Shown here: positions 34,655 to 45,279 of the stretch, one piece after another
Layout: each line of letters begins with the position of its first letter
Position numbering within the stretch: position 1 is the first letter of the stretch
Origin: Volutella citrinella
Taxonomy: Eukaryota; Ascomycota; Sordariomycetes; Hypocreales; Nectriaceae
NCBI GenBank assembly: GCA_034401135.1
Contig: JAWZSP010000006.1
Location: 1,674,001 to 1,738,000, forward strand
Length of the DNA: 64,000 bases
Reading direction: 5' to 3'
Made by a program: the position numbers and the translations under genes
Notes under the pieces: generated by a model
Database searches by the model: none
The model's input: only the letters and a program-made list of their open reading frames with translations
What the model was told of the DNA's origin: nothing

Positions 34655-36496
34655 ATGACGGCCCAGCCGTTGTCTGAGGCTTTCCTGCCTTCGGGCGCCA
34701 TCGAACCAGACTCGGCGCCAGCCCTAAACGGCCGCAGTAATGCCTATCCACAAGCTGCGTCCTCCAACGGCAATGCGCGCCCCCTCGACACCCAACAATT
34801 CAACAATCTCGACCGAGGCCGAATGCCATCGGCCAACTCGCTTCCGTGGCCGCCAACCCACGACTCTCTCTCCCCGTCGCCGCGAGCCCCCAGTAATGCA
34901 TCTCCACAACCTAGCGATACAGCTTCCCCTCTCAAGTATCCCTCCGACAGCATCTCCCCGGTACAGCCTGCCTTCACGTCCCATCGTCTTATTCCGCCTG
35001 CATCAACAGCGACCTTGGCTCACGCCCATGTGGCCATCTCCCCTCTCGAAAGATCCATCTCGGCCGATGCTGTCGGCCCCTCAGCCACCTCCATACATAT
35101 GATCCAGCGGCTCGTTCAGCAAAACGCCCTGATCCGTGACGCTTGGGAGGCTGAGCGGAACTATCTCGAAGCCAACCGGCGCCGTGCCGAGGAGGTGTAC
35201 CAGGAGGAGCGAGTCATAATGGAGGAAGTGCGTGACGGGTGGGATAACGAGAAGGCGGCCCTGCTGCGCGAGATTGAAGGCCTCAAGGAGCGGGTCTACC
35301 GCCTCGAAGGCGAAAACTCGACGCTTAGGGCACTCACCTCCCAGGTTGCCGGCATGATGTCACCACTGGCCAGCCAGCGCGGCGGCAGTGCTGACGCCTC
35401 AACAGACACGTCTTCCTTCTCGCCGCCAGTGGCTGCACTATCGAGCGGACGGCAGCTCAGCGGCCCACCGGCGGTACTCTCACAAGCCGGCACCTCGTCT
35501 CTTCCGCCAGGGCTCGATGGGGCGTCGCGGCGCCCTCACTTCCATGGGCCGGGCAGCTCACAAGTTTCGCCCACAACCCAACCCGAGTCGTCTCCCTTCA
35601 TTCCGCTCGACCCTCGTATGCAACCTCAACATCCCACCAAAGACTTCCTTTCCTCTCCGTCTGAGGAGGCGGGGACCCCTGTCCCTGTCATTGACGTGAA
35701 GGAGATTGATCCGACTCTCGAGGGTATATCCATCAAGGCCAACGCCGTCCAAAAGTCGACATTTTCCCGCACTTCACCTCCCCCCGAGCAGTCGGCATCG
35801 CCAGCCACCTCCCCGCGCGTTGCCCCTCAATTCGAACGGAGGCAGCACCCAGCGACAGGAAGCCGCGGCCTGACCAAGATATGCACGATCCAGGCACTAG
35901 CGGCTGCTGAGTCGAAGCGTCTCACTCTGCATGCCGGCCACACCCCCAACCATTCGTTATCGCTCTTCCCCACCGTCACTGAAACCAGCTCCATCCTGGG
36001 CCAGAGCGATGGTGCAACTCCCACCACGGAAACGACCGCTGGGCTCTCGGAACAGTCCGGACAGGACGCGCAAGATGATGATACGCAACAGCAGCAGGCA
36101 ACCGAGGATGATTTCGATGAGCCGCAGCCGATGCTCGATCCGGTCGACGATGCACCGCTCAAAGGGCCGCTGATGATTCGGAACATGCCCGCTCAGGATG
36201 AGATATTTTGGGAGGCCGTGAATAAGAAGCTGGAACCAATCAGTCTCGGTCAAAACGCACTCCCCGCCGTCATGCAGCCATCGCCTCAAGGTTCGCCAGA
36301 GCAACCCACGCTTGATGCAGGTGCCCAGTTGCCGGCGGAGCGCGACTCCGAGGGTGATGAAACGACGGTGGATGCTGAAGGGGACGATGCCGAGGCGAAG
36401 TCTCCAGGCCACAGGAAGAACAAGAGCCTCGAGGCGGATGTGCCGTTGAAGCTGAAGAACACAACGAACTTTGGGGCGCCCTTTGGCAGAGCCTAG
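34655..36496 (+). CDS. Disordered protein with central coiled coil, unknown function
   Basis: Predicted 613-aa intronless protein. The first 140 residues are Ser/Pro-rich and disordered. A charged coiled coil follows (about residues 150-225: MIQRLVQQNALIRDAWEAE, EEVYQEERVIMEEVRDGW, ALLREIEGLKERVYRLEGEN). Then comes another disordered stretch with conserved islands: PFIPLDPRMQP, TLEGISIKANAVQKSTF, an acidic Gln-rich segment, and LKGPLMIRNMPAQDEIFWEAVNKKLEP near the C-terminus, which ends LKNTTNFGAPFGRA. I chose ATG 34655 (context GCCGCCATGA, Kozak-like); the frame is open upstream to 34484 without a convincing start. Islands plus coiled coil suggest a scaffold or adaptor, but no function is recognised. 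Confidence 0.8.
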   Translation: MTAQPLSEAFLPSGAIEPDSAPALNGRSNAYPQAASSNGNARPLDTQQFNNLDRGRMPSANSLPWPPTHDSLSPSPRAPSNASPQPSDTASPLKYPSDSISPVQPAFTSHRLIPPASTATLAHAHVAISPLERSISADAVGPSATSIHMIQRLVQQNALIRDAWEAERNYLEANRRRAEEVYQEERVIMEEVRDGWDNEKAALLREIEGLKERVYRLEGENSTLRALTSQVAGMMSPLASQRGGSADASTDTSSFSPPVAALSSGRQLSGPPAVLSQAGTSSLPPGLDGASRRPHFHGPGSSQVSPTTQPESSPFIPLDPRMQPQHPTKDFLSSPSEEAGTPVPVIDVKEIDPTLEGISIKANAVQKSTFSRTSPPPEQSASPATSPRVAPQFERRQHPATGSRGLTKICTIQALAAAESKRLTLHAGHTPNHSLSLFPTVTETSSILGQSDGATPTTETTAGLSEQSGQDAQDDDTQQQQATEDDFDEPQPMLDPVDDAPLKGPLMIRNMPAQDEIFWEAVNKKLEPISLGQNALPAVMQPSPQGSPEQPTLDAGAQLPAERDSEGDETTVDAEGDDAEAKSPGHRKNKSLEADVPLKLKNTTNFGAPFGRA

Positions 36497-37366
36497 ATGA
36501 GTGGCCGGGCATACCCTAGAGTTTAGCTGTCACTTTTTACCGTTTCTTTCTTTCCAGTCGCAAATCGCCTGCCGAGCATAGGGAGCATCCGGAGCCCCGC
36601 GGGCGATTGCGACCGAGGCCCACCATTTTGAGGTGGGCAATTGCGATAGCGACCTCTCTTTTATGACGACTTCTTTCCTTTGTTTGGTGATCTGGCAGTC
36701 AAGCGGAGTCTGCACGGGTTTTTGGACGACAACAGTAGCAAAGGGTTTATGGCGATAGATTGGAGTAAGGAGAAAATGAGCACTTTTCGAGTTGGCCCTG
36801 TTTTGGAGCGCAGAAGCGAGCTGGGGTGGTCTGATTGATGGCGGCGAATCGCTAGCATCAGACCATTTACCCAAAGCCGCGGATTGGATTTGGTCGTCTT
36901 TCGCTTTCGCAAGCACATGGGCCCTTTGTCTATTTATTGAATACCCCCCCACGCGAGATGCGCGCGCATGTACAGGCTCTGTCGTTGGACAGAGCCTCGA
37001 TGAGAGGACTTGGATGATGTCCTGGAGGACCCCCGAGATATACATTGAGCAATACAAGATTGGCATAATGGATATCAACACGAATCAAGAAGCATTGTCA
37101 ATCCCGTCACCAGTAGTGCAACTTGCAGTCCCGGGAGTTTCGCAATCGCGAGTGGTCATATTCCATCACGATCCATTTCAATTCATTTACTTCGTATCAT
37201 GCATGATGGGGAAATCTACCCGTGCTCGAGTCAAGCCCATGTGCGAACCCAGCAAGTCCGAGCATTCTAACACCTTGGACGCCTATAAAAACTGTGCTTC
37301 AAACCACGAAAATGCCACAACAGAACACTATGGCCCAGTAAGTCCTTGGATGCTCACCGGGTCTGT
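36497..37366. other. Convergent 3' intergenic region
   Basis: 870 nt between the 3' ends of the coiled-coil gene and Atg3. No gene seen. Confidence 0.6.
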
Positions 37367-38527
37367 CTACACGCCCATGGTGAAGTCGTGCTCGATGCCG
37401 GGCGTCACACTCGCCATGAACTGCTAGAATGTCAGCGTTTCCATACCCTGGAGAGTAAGAATATGCAAGGGCACGCACCTTGAGGAAGACGACGAGATAC
37501 TGGTCGACGCGGATCGCCACCTCCTGGTCGTCAATCTCCGTCTCCTGGACCTCCTCCCACTCGTCCTTGTCGGCGGCCTCCTGGGCGCTCTTCACGTCGA
37601 GCTTGCCAATCTCGTCGACGAGGCCCTCCATGCCGGCGGCGGAGGCGGCCTGGCCGGCGCGGAGCTTCTCCCTGCGCAGGCGGAGGGCGGCGTCGGCGCG
37701 GTCGAGCAGCGTCTTCATGACGGAGGCGTGCTTGCAGGGGTGGACCGAGGCCATCTTGACGTTGTTTGCGAAGAAGGGGAAGTCCTCGGGCGTGACCGTC
37801 TTGTCCTTGTAGTCGCCGACGATGTCGTCCATCATGTCGCTCAGCGGGAGCGGGTTGCCGTTGGGGAGATAGCCCGAGAGGTAGATGCGCGGCGTGCGGT
37901 AGTAGGCCGAGTACATGATGTAGAGCGTGTATGTTCGGTGGCTACGGAGTCTTGAGTTAGCAGCAGTAACTTCACCGTCGGGGCTTTTCACGGAGCGTAC
38001 TTGTTCTTGGAGTCGGCGGCCGAGTCGCGGATGATGGCGTCGTCGTCTTCCTCGTCCTCCATGTCGGGGATATCGTCGTCCTCCACCACCTCGCGGTCGC
38101 CGACGTTGCCCGAGTCGTCGACGGTGCGCACCTCCTTGACCTTGAGGGGCTGGGAGCTGGCCAGGCCGCCGGTGCGCAGCCAGCCATCCTCATCGTCGCC
38201 AGCGCCAGGCGCGCTCTTGAAGTCGTCGCCGTCGTTGACGAGGGCCTCCTCGTGGCCGGCGTCGCCCGCAAAGTCGTCGTTGAGGCGGCGGTGGCAGGGC
38301 ACGTTGCGGGTGACGAGGAACTGCTTGCCTTCGGGCAGGAAGGGCAGGCGGCGGTCGGGCGAATCGGCGTCGGCCCAGGCCCAGGTGGGGAACTTGTAGA
38401 CGAGGTAGTCGCCGGCAGCGACGAACTCCTCGGGGGTGATCTGGCCGGTCTGGCGGAAGGTGGACGTGTGGGAGACGGGCGTGTATCGGTCCCGGAGGGT
38501 GTTGACGGTGGAGTAGATGTAGTTCAT
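37367..38527 (-). CDS. atg3: Autophagy-related E2-like enzyme Atg3
   Basis: Predicted 347-aa cytosolic E2-like enzyme that transfers Atg8 to phosphatidylethanolamine during autophagosome growth. Three exons: 38527-38001, 37941-37479 and 37420-37367; introns of 59 and 58 nt. The N-terminal [18 protein letters not shown] helix and [20 protein letters not shown] are near-invariant. The flexible acidic region (about residues 95-170) is rich in Asp/Glu. The catalytic core has [20 protein letters not shown] and the active-site motif [10 protein letters not shown] with Cys245. The C-terminus [15 protein letters not shown] matches the family exactly. The last acceptor is a TAGCAG tandem: using the second gives [10 protein letters not shown] as in relatives; using the first would add one Gln. 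Length is normal for fungal Atg3. Confidence 0.96.
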
Positions 38528-38654
38528 GGCGATGGCTGCGGGGGGGGGTCGGCAGGGAACGGGCAGCGGTGGAGGAGCGAGGCTATTCGTAGTCGAGTTG
38601 ATCGTTCGTTGCGGACGGAGGGAGGTCGATAAGATGAGGTGGTGTAGATGCGGG

Positions 38655-38678
38655 GTGGACGTGGACGTGGACGTGGGC
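38655..38678 (+). repeat. GTGGAC hexamer repeat upstream of atg3
   Basis: About three and a half tandem copies of GTGGAC, with the last ones diverging (GTGGGC), some 130 nt upstream of the atg3 ATG. Confidence 0.6.
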
Positions 38679-39478
38679 GTGGCGATGCAAGCGTCGAGAG
38701 AGCAGCAGGCAGAAATGCTGGACGGTGGAAGCTAGGACAGGAAGCAGTCAGGCGGCGAGACGACGTTGGCAAGGCAGCCTGTGACGATGAGAGGATGACT
38801 TGGATGAGTGGATGACGGGCTCTGGATCGAGGTGACTGGTCGGCGACGTAGATGGGCCGGGAGCTTGCCGCCTCTGGGTGCGAATGCCACCATCACATGG
38901 CGGGAGCTGCGGCTGCCTGGGACACCCATTGGCTGCCTTGGCGGGGTGGCCACTGGGTGGAGGGGTACGTACCCCGCAAGTGGGGCTTGGTGGGCGACGG
39001 CTTATCGCATGCTCTTATCGATAAGACCCTGTTGGGTCTGGGCTGTAGCACAAACGAAACGGGCAATTGTAATTTTGGCGTTGCGCAACCTCATTGGACT
39101 GCCGCCGGTACTGGCTCATGTTTCGCAAAACCAACGACCTGGGGAGCTGGCGTATTAAATCAACGGTCCAAGCCACCACTCATGTCTGGCTCGATACCTG
39201 CGTTCCATCTACTCCCACCCGACTGCCACCCAATCCTAGAGGGTACCTCACGAACGGGAGTGTTACTTACGGCAGCGATAGCGATGAGAACTATCATCGG
39301 TTGGAATGGTGTCGGGGAGCCGGGATTCTGATTCCGGGTCTAATAGCGCCGACAACGTAAAACATAACCACCCAATCTGCGCGTTCCGTGCCATCGGCCA
39401 AGAATGAAAATGGATATGTTGCTATCGCCGTCTTCAAATGCCGACCATGATGCGCTTGACCTCGAGCCGCGTGGAAAC

Positions 39479-39485
39479 ATAAATA
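39479..39485 (+). promoter_or_regulatory. TATA-like box of the hydrophobin-like gene
   Basis: ATAAATA about 90 nt upstream of the ATG at 39576. Confidence 0.45.
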
Positions 39486-39575
39486 GCTGCCTCGCCCCCA
39501 ATGAATCTGAGAGGGGTTCCTGATCATCACCTTGCTGCTAAGTGCCAACCCACTGTTTGAACAAAACTTTCCAAC

Positions 39576-40157
39576 ATGAAGCACCACATCGTACCGGCAC
39601 TCGCCCTCAGCGTGGGGATTGCGCAGGCCCAGTTGTGCTCCGAGGGGCCAACCCTGACTCCTGCTTGCTGCGAAGTTGCTGCGATTGATCTCGAGTCTGG
39701 CGTGGCAATGAACGGCTATAGCAACTGCGCGACAAGTGAGTCTCAACACACCGTGTATGGTCGAGCTGTGGAAAGGGGGTACTGACGATCCCTTCTAGAC
39801 CTCGGAAACCCGAGCACCGTAGACGAACTCGAAGCGGCATGCAAATCGGAAAACAAAGAGGCCATGTGCTGCGAGGTCCAAGTGGTAAGTGACAGGCAAC
39901 TCATTCCTCCTCTACAGTTGCATCAGCTAATTAATTGGTAGACTGATGGCAAGGCACATGACATCTGGCTCTGTAAGGGAGCTCGCAGTAAGATGCACCC
40001 GATTGAATTGCGCAGCGAGGCAGCCTCGGCAGGTATATTTGACGACGTGAACCGCCTGATCAGGGAGGCGCTGGTATTGACGGCACAGGTGGCCAAGAGT
40101 GGGATCGACATACCAAAGAACCTTTTGAACAAGATCTTTAACCCTATTCCTGTTTAA
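39576..40157 (+). CDS. Hydrophobin-like secreted protein, eight cysteines
   Basis: Predicted 153-aa secreted protein from three exons: 39576-39735, 39799-39884 and 39942-40157; introns 63 and 57 nt (phases 1 and 0). Signal peptide: MKHHIVPALALSVGIAQA. The eight cysteines (21, 31, 32, 51, 68, 77, 78, 93) follow the hydrophobin order C-CC-C-C-CC-C. Spacings are X9, X18, X16, X8 and X14. X9, X16 and X8 fit class II; X18 and X14 are longer than class II and nearer class I. After the last cysteine there is a tail of 60 residues with an amphipathic helix-like part (DDVNRLIREALVLTAQVA), which classical hydrophobins lack. Intron positions, one after Cys51 and one after the CC pair, resemble class II genes. 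Hydrophobins coat aerial hyphae and spores and self-assemble at air-water interfaces; whether this variant does so is uncertain. Confidence 0.8.
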
Positions 40158-41095
40158 TGCGGCACGCGGTCGAGGGTACACAATTTGATGGAATTTGTCT
40201 TTGAGACCCCAATAGTATCAACCGTTGAGATTTGGTTCTGCACGAGACCCAGGTGTCTTGTTCCTCCGAGATCCTATATGGTGGCCTCGTTGCCTTGGCA
40301 GAACCTGCGCAAGGGCTCGGTGGTTTTGACAGAAAGCTGACACATTCCAAAGACTAGGACGACTGGTCTCAGAGTAGCTGCCATGTGTGATATTCGCCGA
40401 TAGGGGTCGTGTAGTCTTGGAATTGTGTTGAAACACGGCAGCGTGCCGTGTCGCACTGCCCCAAAGTCCGTAAATGTGAAAACATGCAAGTGCCAGCACC
40501 TGCTGTATTGCCGAGTTTCAAGACATTGGACACGTATTGATGTATTTCGCATTCCGGCGATTACACGCAAAGAGAATATATTACGAAGCGACCTCTCCCA
40601 ACTCAACCCCAACTCCCTCCACCAAATCACCCCCCCTTCTCCCACTATGCATCGAATTCTCGATACTAGCTCGATAGGTCCGGCTGTTCCCCAGCGCCAA
40701 CTCGTTGAAGGAGACTTGTGCTAAATGCGGACGTGTTCGTCCCTCGACAGCCTCGGCTGGATCCAGGCAAGGTCTAATGTAACGAGAGAAGCCCGGACAA
40801 ATAAATGTGCTGGATGGAATGCGCGTAACAAGGCTTGAGAGTGTGTAAATGGCTTGGTCTAGCAGATGTGCAGCGGGTTTCTGTCTTGCGTGGAATTTTA
40901 CATCTTCATCCCGCTGAACGGGACGCCCGATTTAGAACAAGCATCCATTTCCCAAGGTCAATGTCGAGCATCGTGCGACACAGCAGACAGCGGTATCGTT
41001 GCTTCCTTATTGCCACCCGAGACTCAAGAGATCAAAGCAAGAATCGACATTCCAAATACACCCTACAGCAGCTCAAAACGCCTTCCCATCATGAA
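40158..41095. other. Convergent 3' intergenic region
   Basis: 938 nt between the hydrophobin-like gene and the cysteine-rich secreted-protein gene. No gene seen. Confidence 0.6.
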
Positions 41096-42121
41096 CTACG
41101 TACAATGGCCAAACAGCGGAAGCGTCGCCAACTTGCAGTAGCCCGAGCAGCATGAAGAGCTCCTGTAACACACGATTCCAGGCTGGTTGCACTCTTTCTG
41201 CCCGACACAGGATAGTTGGCACACGGGCGCCGCATCACCACTTCCCTGTCGACAGCAGCTTTCCGGGCCACACTCCTGGTCGCTTGCGCAACGCTCGCGG
41301 AGGAAGCGGCTGTTTGAGCACCGCGGTCCCGAGAGTGGGCTGGATCCTCGGCTGCCGTCACCTGCGCAGATGCCGCTCTTGCACTCAAGATCGTCCTCGC
41401 ACCTGGTGTGGTCGTCGATGAAGCCGGCCCGCTGGCACGAGTTCTCCTTCTTCTTTGAGCAGAAGAGGTGCGAAACGTTGTCCTTGACGCAGTCGCGGTC
41501 GGAAGTGCATGCGTCCCCTGGACAGGCGGCCTTGGTGAGAACAGACGGATGGTTGTCGTAGTTGCCGTTCAGGACCTTGGCTGGCACTGAAGCGTCCACT
41601 TCCTCGCACTTGACAGCCACGAGTTGGCTCCCTGCAGAGAACGAGGTGGCAGATCCTCGCATGAGGTCGTCATGGGATTGGTCGAAGCTGACAATGGGAG
41701 AAGTGCACTCTTGGTCCCTGGGAATGAGCCCCGTCAGTACGTGTGTACCTATGGAATAGAACTGGGCCTTACAGGTATAGGGTGCACAAGACCTTCTTCC
41801 CTACCGGTGCCTGCGCAGGACAAGGGATAGAGATTGAAGATGTTACATGGAATCTACGAAGAAACAGTTAGCTGACTGGGAACCGGATGCTCCAACGGGG
41901 TAGGAGTGGGGGCTCTACAGTTCACTGCCCACGTCGGTGCATTCCCCATTGATGGGGATGTCCTTTTGGTTGGTTCCAGAGAATCCGTTACCACCGTAGA
42001 TCCGCGGCTGGTACGGGCCCTGAGGCACGGGTGGGCGCGGTCTGGGTGGTGCTGGCAGCACCTGGGCGGTTGCTGAAGCAGCAAGGAGCAGATGGACGAC
42101 AATGACTGGAGAGAAATGCAT
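41096..42121 (-). CDS. Secreted cysteine-rich protein, 301 aa, 26 cysteines
   Basis: Three exons: 42121-41919, 41853-41773 and 41717-41096; introns 65 and 55 nt, both phase 2. Exon 1 encodes a signal peptide (MHFSPVIVVHLLLAASATAQ) and a proline-rich spacer ending NGECTDVG. Exon 2 (27 codons) adds SISIPCPAQAPVGKKVLCTLYL. Exon 3 holds most cysteines, in repeated short modules: CTSDRDC, RCEDDLECKSGIC, RCASDQECGPESCC and SSSCCSGYC. The CXXDXXC-XXGXC pattern resembles disulfide-rich knottin or Dickkopf-like repeats, but I cannot assign a family. The even number of cysteines fits full disulfide pairing. No enzymatic motif is visible. It may be an effector or a cell-surface protein; that is a guess. 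Confidence 0.75.
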
Positions 42122-43183
42122 GGTTTGGATTCGGGGCCGGTAGAAAGTTGGTGGACAGTGTATGGTTGATGATCAAGCGACAGACCCAGACACTCTTGGC
42201 TGGGACATGCTCTCTTTAATGTGTAAACGGACGTGCCCATTGATCGACTCTCTTCTCCCGAATCCTGGTCAAGGCCGGGGAAATCATCCTTGTTTTTTCC
42301 CACCGCGATGGATCATGGTTGCACATGGAATCGCGGAAACTGCACATTTCGTATTTGCACCCGGTCTTTGGTGGCACAGCCGCGAGACTGCCTTGAGACA
42401 TGCAGTTCGGCGCCGCCAGACTTTTTGCCTCGGATCCTCGCCGCTGGAGCTTCAGACTCCCGGAGAGTCGCGCTTGAGACATGGGGCCAAGACAAACAAG
42501 ATTAGCGTGTCTTGCAGCAAGCAACACAAGACCGGGTCCCGGTGCCAGATAAACTGTGTTGAGCCACTGGCAGGGGTTTCTTTTCTCCTCACCGGCAATA
42601 TGACGTTGATTTTTTTTCACACTAGCTTCTCCATACTTGGACTATCAAGAGCAAGAGCTGAGACCCGGCTCATGCTGGTGATGGCGGGCCGGCAGCGAGA
42701 GCTCCAGGGGTAACTAACAGCCTTATTATTATCAAGCCACACCGGGCAGTTCGTGTTCATAAACGGCCGCAACCACCAGCCTATGGAAGTCTTGTAACGC
42801 GATACGCACAACTCGAGATAGTAGACCGCCGGGCCTTATCCGTGCCTCATCCTTCCTCCATTCGCCAGGTTCGTGCCTGGACTTGATTGGAGGGACACGG
42901 CAGTACTATCGTTTGGGCAAGGTCCTACCCTATCGTTGCCATGTTGCCATTGGGGATGCGGAATGGAGAGAACAACTCGCGCGATATGTCAAACTTCCGT
43001 GTCAGATAGTTCGGCCACCGAATGAGCGGATGAACCTTTGACCAAGGTTCCATTGACCGTTGCAACCCCTGAGCGCGGCTCTGTGCGCACTCAGACCACA
43101 TAAAATCGTGCCAAGCGAGTGACAATTTTCGTTCTCAAGACTTTCAGCCCTGTAAAGGAGAGTCCTGTTGGATCTTTCCAGCT
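42122..43183. other. Intergenic region
   Basis: 1.06 kb between two minus-strand genes, holding the promoter of the cysteine-rich gene. No gene seen. Confidence 0.55.
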
Positions 43184-44053
43184 TCAGACCCCATTCATTA
43201 CCATTAGACGGAGTCCGAGCCCAACACTGCCCACTAGAGCCAGGGTGCCGGCTGCCGACACAATATTAGCAGTTGCTCGCTGAGCGGACTGCCTGTCGAA
43301 ATCGCGAATCCTTTGTGCAAACTCTTGACGATCGTTTAACCGCGGGAACGGTGCGTCGACCATCTCGCCCGAGTCTTGGTCGTACACACGTGGAACGGCG
43401 ACGCCCAAATGCTCACACAGGGGACCCCAGCCATCCTGCACTTTGTATTCCAGGCATCTCTCGGCGGCAATACCTTTGCGGACCTCGGCGTACTGGGACT
43501 TGTACCAGTCAATGGCCGTGCTCTTTTCTCGCATGAGGTCATAGCTCATATCACCGCTGAACAGGACGTTCATGAGCCGCGCCCACTTGCGCATCTGTGG
43601 GTCAAAGACGAAGCAGTAGAGCTTGACACACCAGTCCCAAATCGAATTGGTATGAGTGTCCGTGTGCACATCAATCATGCTCTTGTACCAGGACTCGGGG
43701 TCGCGGTTGAGAATGACAACCTTGGCATCGGGGTACACCTTGGCCAGCTCCACGGAGAAGAGGGCACACGGCATGTCGCAGCACGCCTGGCACCGACCCA
43801 GCAGCCGATCCCATTCGTTTCTTTGTAGTGCTGGTTCCAGACCTGCACGTTTCGTCTCGAGTGCCTTGACCCACTGGTCTGCGTGGGGATCGATGTGCTC
43901 CATGACGGTGTGCATGTGGTAACACTCGTGGAAGCCTAGCTGCCCCAATGCTGCGCGGAGGCTGGTGTTTCCTGTTCTCTGGATGCCGCACACAATGACT
44001 CGCATGGGCACGAATAGGCTGGCAGAGCTGCGTCTTGACGAAGTCGTCGACAT
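43184..44053 (-). CDS. Sulfotransferase-like P-loop protein with C-terminal membrane anchor
   Basis: Predicted 289-aa, intronless protein of the fungal sulfotransferase-like family. The 5'-phosphosulfate-binding loop is visible as GIQRTGNTSL (residues 23-32), followed by ALGQLGFHECYHMH. A 3'-phosphate-binding segment is present as VVILNRDPESWYKSM (about residues 130-145). Helical region with WARLMNVLFSGD and a WGPLCEHLGV-type motif follows, typical of this group. The last 25 residues are hydrophobic and glycine-rich (AAGTLALVGSVGLGLRL), suggesting a tail anchor. Family members are mostly uncharacterised; the acceptor substrate is unknown and true sulfotransferase activity is unproven for this subgroup. 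Upstream is 1.2 kb of gene-free sequence. Confidence 0.82.
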   Translation of the reverse strand: MSTTSSRRSSASLFVPMRVIVCGIQRTGNTSLRAALGQLGFHECYHMHTVMEHIDPHADQWVKALETKRAGLEPALQRNEWDRLLGRCQACCDMPCALFSVELAKVYPDAKVVILNRDPESWYKSMIDVHTDTHTNSIWDWCVKLYCFVFDPQMRKWARLMNVLFSGDMSYDLMREKSTAIDWYKSQYAEVRKGIAAERCLEYKVQDGWGPLCEHLGVAVPRVYDQDSGEMVDAPFPRLNDRQEFAQRIRDFDRQSAQRATANIVSAAGTLALVGSVGLGLRLMVMNGV

Positions 44054-45279
44054 TGCGCAAGGATGTGCCTGGGAGGTCGATGGGGAATCTCTGTCGTACG
44101 AACCGACTAGGGTTGGTTCTTCGTCTCTTCAACTCTTGCCAGGATCATTGCGGTAGGCGGGTCCTATATGCCACAAGTTCACAACGGCCATGGCGGATGG
44201 CCCCCATGGCACCGGTCCATGTGATCGGGCGGCGTTGCTCTAGCGCTTGCGCTTGGGCGGATCGGCGTCGTCGCTCTAATGCTTGATTCGTACCGTGGCT
44301 GTAATGTGCTCGAGTAATACGTGATAAAGACAAGGTTGTGCGGGGTGAAGGATTTAGTCGACGCAAGCTTCTCGGACAGACTGGATCCTTGGCTCGTCAC
44401 CAGTGACGATGGGTCACGACTCTCGGGTGTCAGTACGTCTAGCTGGCGATAGTGCAGCCTGGCTGTGGGCATAAGTATAAGTACTTTGGCATGACGAAGT
44501 CGTTCCTCAATGTGTCGTGTTGAGTGCTATCGAAACGGATATCGCAAAAGACTGATGACATTCAGGGCCCATCGCGTCCAACACCAGACGCCTTCTTGGA
44601 GGATCGCAGCAACTGACCTTAGGGTGAACCTTGATTTCGCTTGTCACGATGGCCTTGGTGGCTCTCTGACCACCGAAGCTGCATATACGGTGGCAAGGGG
44701 CTTGGTGGGATTCCTGCACTGGCAAAGTCCAATGACGGCCGTGGTCTTGGGGGCCGCGTAGGTCTGCATGACGTGTGGTGATGATCTCGCCCAGTCCCGC
44801 AGTGTTTTCGCAGAATTTGTGTGCGTGGCCATTGGCATCTCAACACCATGCATCCTCGCGTATGCGCTTTGGCACTGCCGTCGGGCAAAGGCCTCACCTG
44901 GAAATTTGCCAGGTGATGATGAATGGGCTGTCCGTCGGGGTCGTCGCAGCGACTCTGCACCCACCCGACGGTGCATGCTGACCACCATAGCCTGGCCGTC
45001 GCAGCCTCGTCGCCTCGCGCCTCGCGCCATGCAGCCTCAATTGGGCCGCCACCTGAAGGCAAGGCAGGGGAATTCTGCTTCCCGATCCCTCGTCCGATCC
45101 GCTCCATCACCGCGCAAACTGCTCTGCCGCCGCCCCCAAAGGCCTAGACACCGCGTAACCATCCCACAGAAAGCGCGAGCGGGACTGTTCCTTCCTTCCC
45201 ACGAACGAACTGCGGTAGGCACGCGCCTCCCCCAACTGCGACCCCGCGCGACGACAAGACCCCCCCGTCTTCCTTCCCC
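44054..45279. other. Divergent intergenic region
   Basis: 1.2 kb between the sulfotransferase-like gene (minus) and the STAND gene (plus). Open frames (for example 44768-45448) are proline/arginine-rich noise. No gene seen. Confidence 0.55.

Larger units (their letters stand above)
38528..39575. other. Divergent intergenic region
   Basis: 1.05 kb shared upstream region of atg3 (minus) and the hydrophobin-like gene (plus). Contains a GTGGAC tandem at 38655-38678 and an ATAAATA box at 39479-39485. No gene seen. Confidence 0.6.
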
